Shown here in pieces: positions 6,440-8,590 of a stretch of 8,590 bases of DNA; the first letter of the stretch is position 1, and every line of letters starts with the position of its first letter. The notes beneath the pieces were generated by a model. That model saw only the letters and a program-made list of their open reading frames with translations. It searched no databases and had not been told where the DNA came from. Both the position numbers and the translations under genes were made by a program. Source of the DNA: CABRXV01 sp900754955 (GTDB lineage Bacteria; Actinomycetota; Coriobacteriia; Coriobacteriales; Eggerthellaceae); the NCBI GenBank assembly GCA_902475005.1, contig CABRXV010000081.1, positions 1 through 8,590 on the forward strand, given 5' to 3'.

Positions 6440-6748
6440 ATGAGTGAGATTGTCGCTTCCGCCGATTTCCAGTCCAAGGTTCTCGAGGCGGACAAGCCCG
6501 TCCTCGTCGACTTCTTCGCCACCTGGTGCGGCCCGTGCCGCATGGTGGCTCCCGTCCTCGACGAGATCGCGACTGAGGTCGCCGGTAACGCCTACGTGTA
6601 CAAGGTCGACATCGATCAGAGCCCCGATGTGGCCGCGCGCTACGGTGTGAACTCGGTTCCGACGCTGATCGTGTTCGAGAACGGCCAGATCAAGGCGCAG
6701 ACCGTGGGCGCCCAGCCGAAGCAGAACATCCTCGCGCTGCTCGGCTAA
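6440..6748 (+). CDS. trxA: Thioredoxin
   Basis: The product is 102 residues, the size of a classical bacterial thioredoxin. The active site WCGPC is at residues 29-33 (redox cysteines 30 and 33), the buried Asp is Asp24 (VDFFATW), the cis-proline is Pro74 (SVPT), and the conserved late glycine is Gly90 (VGAQ). It is a cytoplasmic disulfide reductase supplying electrons to enzymes such as ribonucleotide reductase, methionine sulfoxide reductase and peroxiredoxins, and it is recycled by the TrxB encoded next. The start at ATG 6440 is fixed by AGGAG at 6428-6432 with a 7-base spacing and by family length. The open frame extends upstream to 6362 but that part has no thioredoxin character. It has its own terminator, so it is mostly transcribed separately from trxB. 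Confidence 0.97.
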   Translation: MSEIVASADFQSKVLEADKPVLVDFFATWCGPCRMVAPVLDEIATEVAGNAYVYKVDIDQSPDVAARYGVNSVPTLIVFENGQIKAQTVGAQPKQNILALLG

Positions 6749-6765
6749 CGCAACCGAAGCACAGG

Positions 6766-6795
6766 GCCCCCGGCATCGCCGGGGGCTTTTCTTTT
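6766..6795 (+). terminator. Intrinsic terminator of trxA
   Basis: GCCCCCGGC (6766-6774) and GCCGGGGGC (6778-6786) form a perfect 9-bp stem with a three-base loop, followed by TTTTCTTTT (6787-6795). It starts 17 bases after the trxA stop and should end most trxA transcripts before trxB. Confidence 0.93.
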
Positions 6796-6827
6796 GCCTG
6801 GGCCGGCGTGAGCGCTCGTTGACCCGG

Positions 6828-6833
6828 TATGCT
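6828..6833 (+). promoter_or_regulatory. Candidate -10 box of trxB
   Basis: TATGCT lies just after the trxA terminator and matches -10 at four of six positions, with no clear -35. It would place the transcript start near 6840 and leave a leader of about 34 bases. The upstream in-frame ATG at 6829 lies inside this box, which argues against that ATG as the translation start. Confidence 0.35.
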
Positions 6834-6873
6834 GTTTCTAAACGTGAAATCCCTGATCGAACGGAGCTTTGGC

Positions 6874-7821
6874 ATGTCCGAGACCACCACCGCCCCCGCG
6901 ACCCCGCCGATCGACGTTGCCGTGATCGGCGCCGGTCCCGCAGGTATGACGGCTGCCCTCTACGCCGCGCGCGCCGGTCTGACGTGCACGGTATTCGAGC
7001 GCCTCTCTCCCGGAGGCCAGCTCGCGCAGACCGAGCATCTCGAGAACTATCCCGGTTACACGTCCTCGACGAGCGGCTTCGAGCTCGCGTTCGCTATGCA
7101 ACAGCAGGCTGCGCAGTTCGGCGCCGTCTTCACGAGCGAGGAAGTCGTCTCGGTCGAGCTCGACAGCCCCGTCAAGGCCATCACGACGGCGTTCGGCTCC
7201 TACGAGGCGCGCACCGTCATCGTGGCGACGGGCGCGCGTCCCACTGCGCTCGGGCTTGCGGGGGAGGACGAGCTGCGTGGGCACGGCGTGTCGTACTGCG
7301 CCACCTGTGACGGCAACTTCTTCCGCGGAAAGGACGTCGTGGTGGTCGGCGGCGGCAACACGGCGGCCGCTGACGCGCTCTACCTCGCGCGTATCTGCAA
7401 CAAGGTGTACCTCGTGCACAGGCGCGATACGCTTCGCGCGACAGCCATCTACCACAGTCGTCTCGCCGAGATCGAGAACCTCGAGTTCGTATGGAACAGC
7501 GTGTCCGATGCGTTCGTCGTGGAAGACGGCCGCATTGCAGGTCTTGAGGTGCATGACGTGAACACGGGCGAGAAGCGCACGATTCCCTGTTCCGCGGTGT
7601 TCGTGGCTGTGGGAACGCGCCCCAACACCGAGTTCCTCGGCGGTGCGCTCGCGCTCGACGAGGGCGGCTACATCGTGGCGGGCGAGAACGGCGTCACGAA
7701 CGTGCCCGGCGTGTTCGCGGCGGGTGACGTGCGCACGAAGGAGCTGCGTCAGGTGGTGACGGCCACCTCTGACGGCGCGCTCTGCGCCGAAGAGGCGGCG
7801 GCGTATCTCGCACACGGATAG
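6874..7821 (+). CDS. trxB: Thioredoxin reductase (NADPH, FAD flavoprotein)
   Basis: The 315-residue product has the length and domain order of low-molecular-weight thioredoxin reductase. The FAD-binding GAGPAG is at residues 19-24, followed by GGQL...ENYPG. The redox centre is CATC (Cys142 and Cys145). The NADPH-binding site is GGGNTA at 159-164, with HRRD at 182-185, whose arginines are expected to hold the 2'-phosphate of NADPH. The second FAD motif is AAGDV at 282-286. The enzyme moves electrons from NADPH through FAD and the CATC pair to thioredoxin, here the neighbouring TrxA. Start ATG 6874 is chosen because GGAG at 6863-6866 lies 7 bases before it. The earlier in-frame ATG 6829 has no ribosome site and overlaps a likely promoter. 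No terminator is visible between it and prfA. Confidence 0.97.
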   Translation: MSETTTAPATPPIDVAVIGAGPAGMTAALYAARAGLTCTVFERLSPGGQLAQTEHLENYPGYTSSTSGFELAFAMQQQAAQFGAVFTSEEVVSVELDSPVKAITTAFGSYEARTVIVATGARPTALGLAGEDELRGHGVSYCATCDGNFFRGKDVVVVGGGNTAAADALYLARICNKVYLVHRRDTLRATAIYHSRLAEIENLEFVWNSVSDAFVVEDGRIAGLEVHDVNTGEKRTIPCSAVFVAVGTRPNTEFLGGALALDEGGYIVAGENGVTNVPGVFAAGDVRTKELRQVVTATSDGALCAEEAAAYLAHG

Positions 7822-7835
7822 CGCGCGGGTTCTGC

Positions 7836-7841
7836 TAAACT
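7836..7841 (+). promoter_or_regulatory. Candidate -10 box of prfA
   Basis: TAAACT in the 84-base trxB-prfA gap matches the -10 consensus at four of six positions and sits in a short AT-rich patch (7834-7857). No good -35 is present. prfA could also be reached by readthrough from trxB, because no terminator is seen between them. Confidence 0.3.
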
Positions 7842-7905
7842 AATCAGTTGCGAAAAACGCGCCCGCTCGGGTGCATACACCGTCACGTCGAAGGATGAGC
7901 ACATC

Positions 7906-8590
7906 ATGGAAGATATGGGAATGAAGGAGAAGCTCGAGAAGATCATCGAGGCCTATCGCGAGCTTCAGGAGAAGATGGGCGACCCTGCGGTTCTGTCCAA
8001 TCAGAAGGAATACAACCGTCTCGCCAAGGAGTACGCCGATCAGGGTCCGCTCGTGAAGAAGGCGACCGAGTACGTGCAGGCCGTCGAGGACCTCGAGGCC
8101 GCCAAGGAGATGCTCGGCGACGCCGACATGAAGGAGTTCGCCCAGGAGGAGATTTCCAACATCGAGGCGAAGCTGCCGGGGCTTGAGGAGGACATCAAGT
8201 TCATGCTCATCCCGGCCGACCCCGCCGACGAGAAGGACATCATCGTCGAGATCCGCGCGGCGGCAGGCGGCGACGAGGCTGCCATCTTCGCAGGCGACCT
8301 TTACAAGATGTACGAGCGCTTCGCCGCGTCGCAGGGCTGGAAGACCGAGACGATGGACGTCTCGCCGTCTGATGCCGGCGGCTACAAGGAGATTCAGTTC
8401 AAGGTCAAGGGCGACAAGGTGTACTCGGTCATGAAGTTCGAGAGCGGCGTGCACCGCGTGCAGCGCGTTCCCAAGACCGAGAGCCAGGGACGCATCCACA
8501 CCTCCACGGCCACCGTTGCGGTGCTGCCCGAAGCCGACGAGATCGACGTGGAGATCAACGAGGGCGACCTGCGCATCGACGTGTACCGCG
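7906..8590 (+). CDS. prfA: Peptide chain release factor 1, N-terminal part (runs off right edge)
   Basis: The window holds 228 codons of a protein that is usually about 355-360 residues. Domain 1 is a helical, charged region (residues 1-105). It is followed by the family stretches IRAAAGGDEAAIFAGDLYKMY and KFESGVHRVQRVPKTESQGRIHTSTATVAV. The codon-recognition tripeptide is Pro-Lys-Thr, of the P-x-T form that marks RF1 (stop codons UAA and UAG) rather than RF2, which has SPF. The window ends at DVYR, just before the expected GGQ loop that triggers peptide release, so that motif cannot be checked. ATG 7906 is preceded by AAGGA at 7891-7895. The nearby in-frame ATGs at 7915 and 7921 are alternatives. 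Confidence 0.96.
   Translation, partial: MEDMGMKEKLEKIIEAYRELQEKMGDPAVLSNQKEYNRLAKEYADQGPLVKKATEYVQAVEDLEAAKEMLGDADMKEFAQEEISNIEAKLPGLEEDIKFMLIPADPADEKDIIVEIRAAAGGDEAAIFAGDLYKMYERFAASQGWKTETMDVSPSDAGGYKEIQFKVKGDKVYSVMKFESGVHRVQRVPKTESQGRIHTSTATVAVLPEADEIDVEINEGDLRIDVYR

Noticed and set aside
1..8590. CRISPR arrays, insertion sequences, tRNA or rRNA genes
   Set aside because: I saw no regularly spaced repeats, transposase-like frames, terminal inverted repeats, or tRNA/rRNA-like sequences.

Overview
The window is GC-rich and reads as chromosomal DNA of a high-GC Gram-positive bacterium. The style is reminiscent of Coriobacteriia/Eggerthellaceae: Shine-Dalgarno-led genes, a lipoprotein signal, short operons, and an isolated LysR regulator beside a transporter. 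The taxon is an inference from style only; no marker that fixes it is complete here.

Layout. Bases 1-635 (minus strand) hold the N-terminal two thirds or so of a CPA2-type cation/proton antiporter that runs off the left edge. A 298-bp divergent intergenic region follows, with a minus-strand -10-like box, a perfect 9-bp inverted repeat and a terminator-shaped hairpin just before the next gene. Bases 934-1851 (plus) encode a LysR-type regulator. After a 293-bp gap comes a two-gene operon. Bases 2145-2999 encode a family-3 (amino-acid-type) substrate-binding lipoprotein. Ten bases later, 3010-6096 encode a 1028-residue membrane protein with two tandem TM-Cache-TM sensor modules fused to a MscS-type channel. 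A strong terminator (6142-6174) closes this operon. The right side is housekeeping: trxA (6440-6748) with its own terminator, trxB (6874-7821), and the N-terminal part of prfA (7906 to the right edge).

How the genes may work together. trxA and trxB form a complete NADPH-dependent thioredoxin system. The left side has an ion-handling theme: an antiporter, a divergent LysR regulator, and a channel that appears built to respond to extracellular ligands. The most interesting unit is the lipoprotein/channel pair. A solute-binding protein sits in an operon with no ABC permease or ATPase, and its only partner is a MscS-family channel carrying duplicated extracellular Cache domains. I propose, as inference, a ligand-responsive or binding-protein-assisted ion channel rather than an importer.
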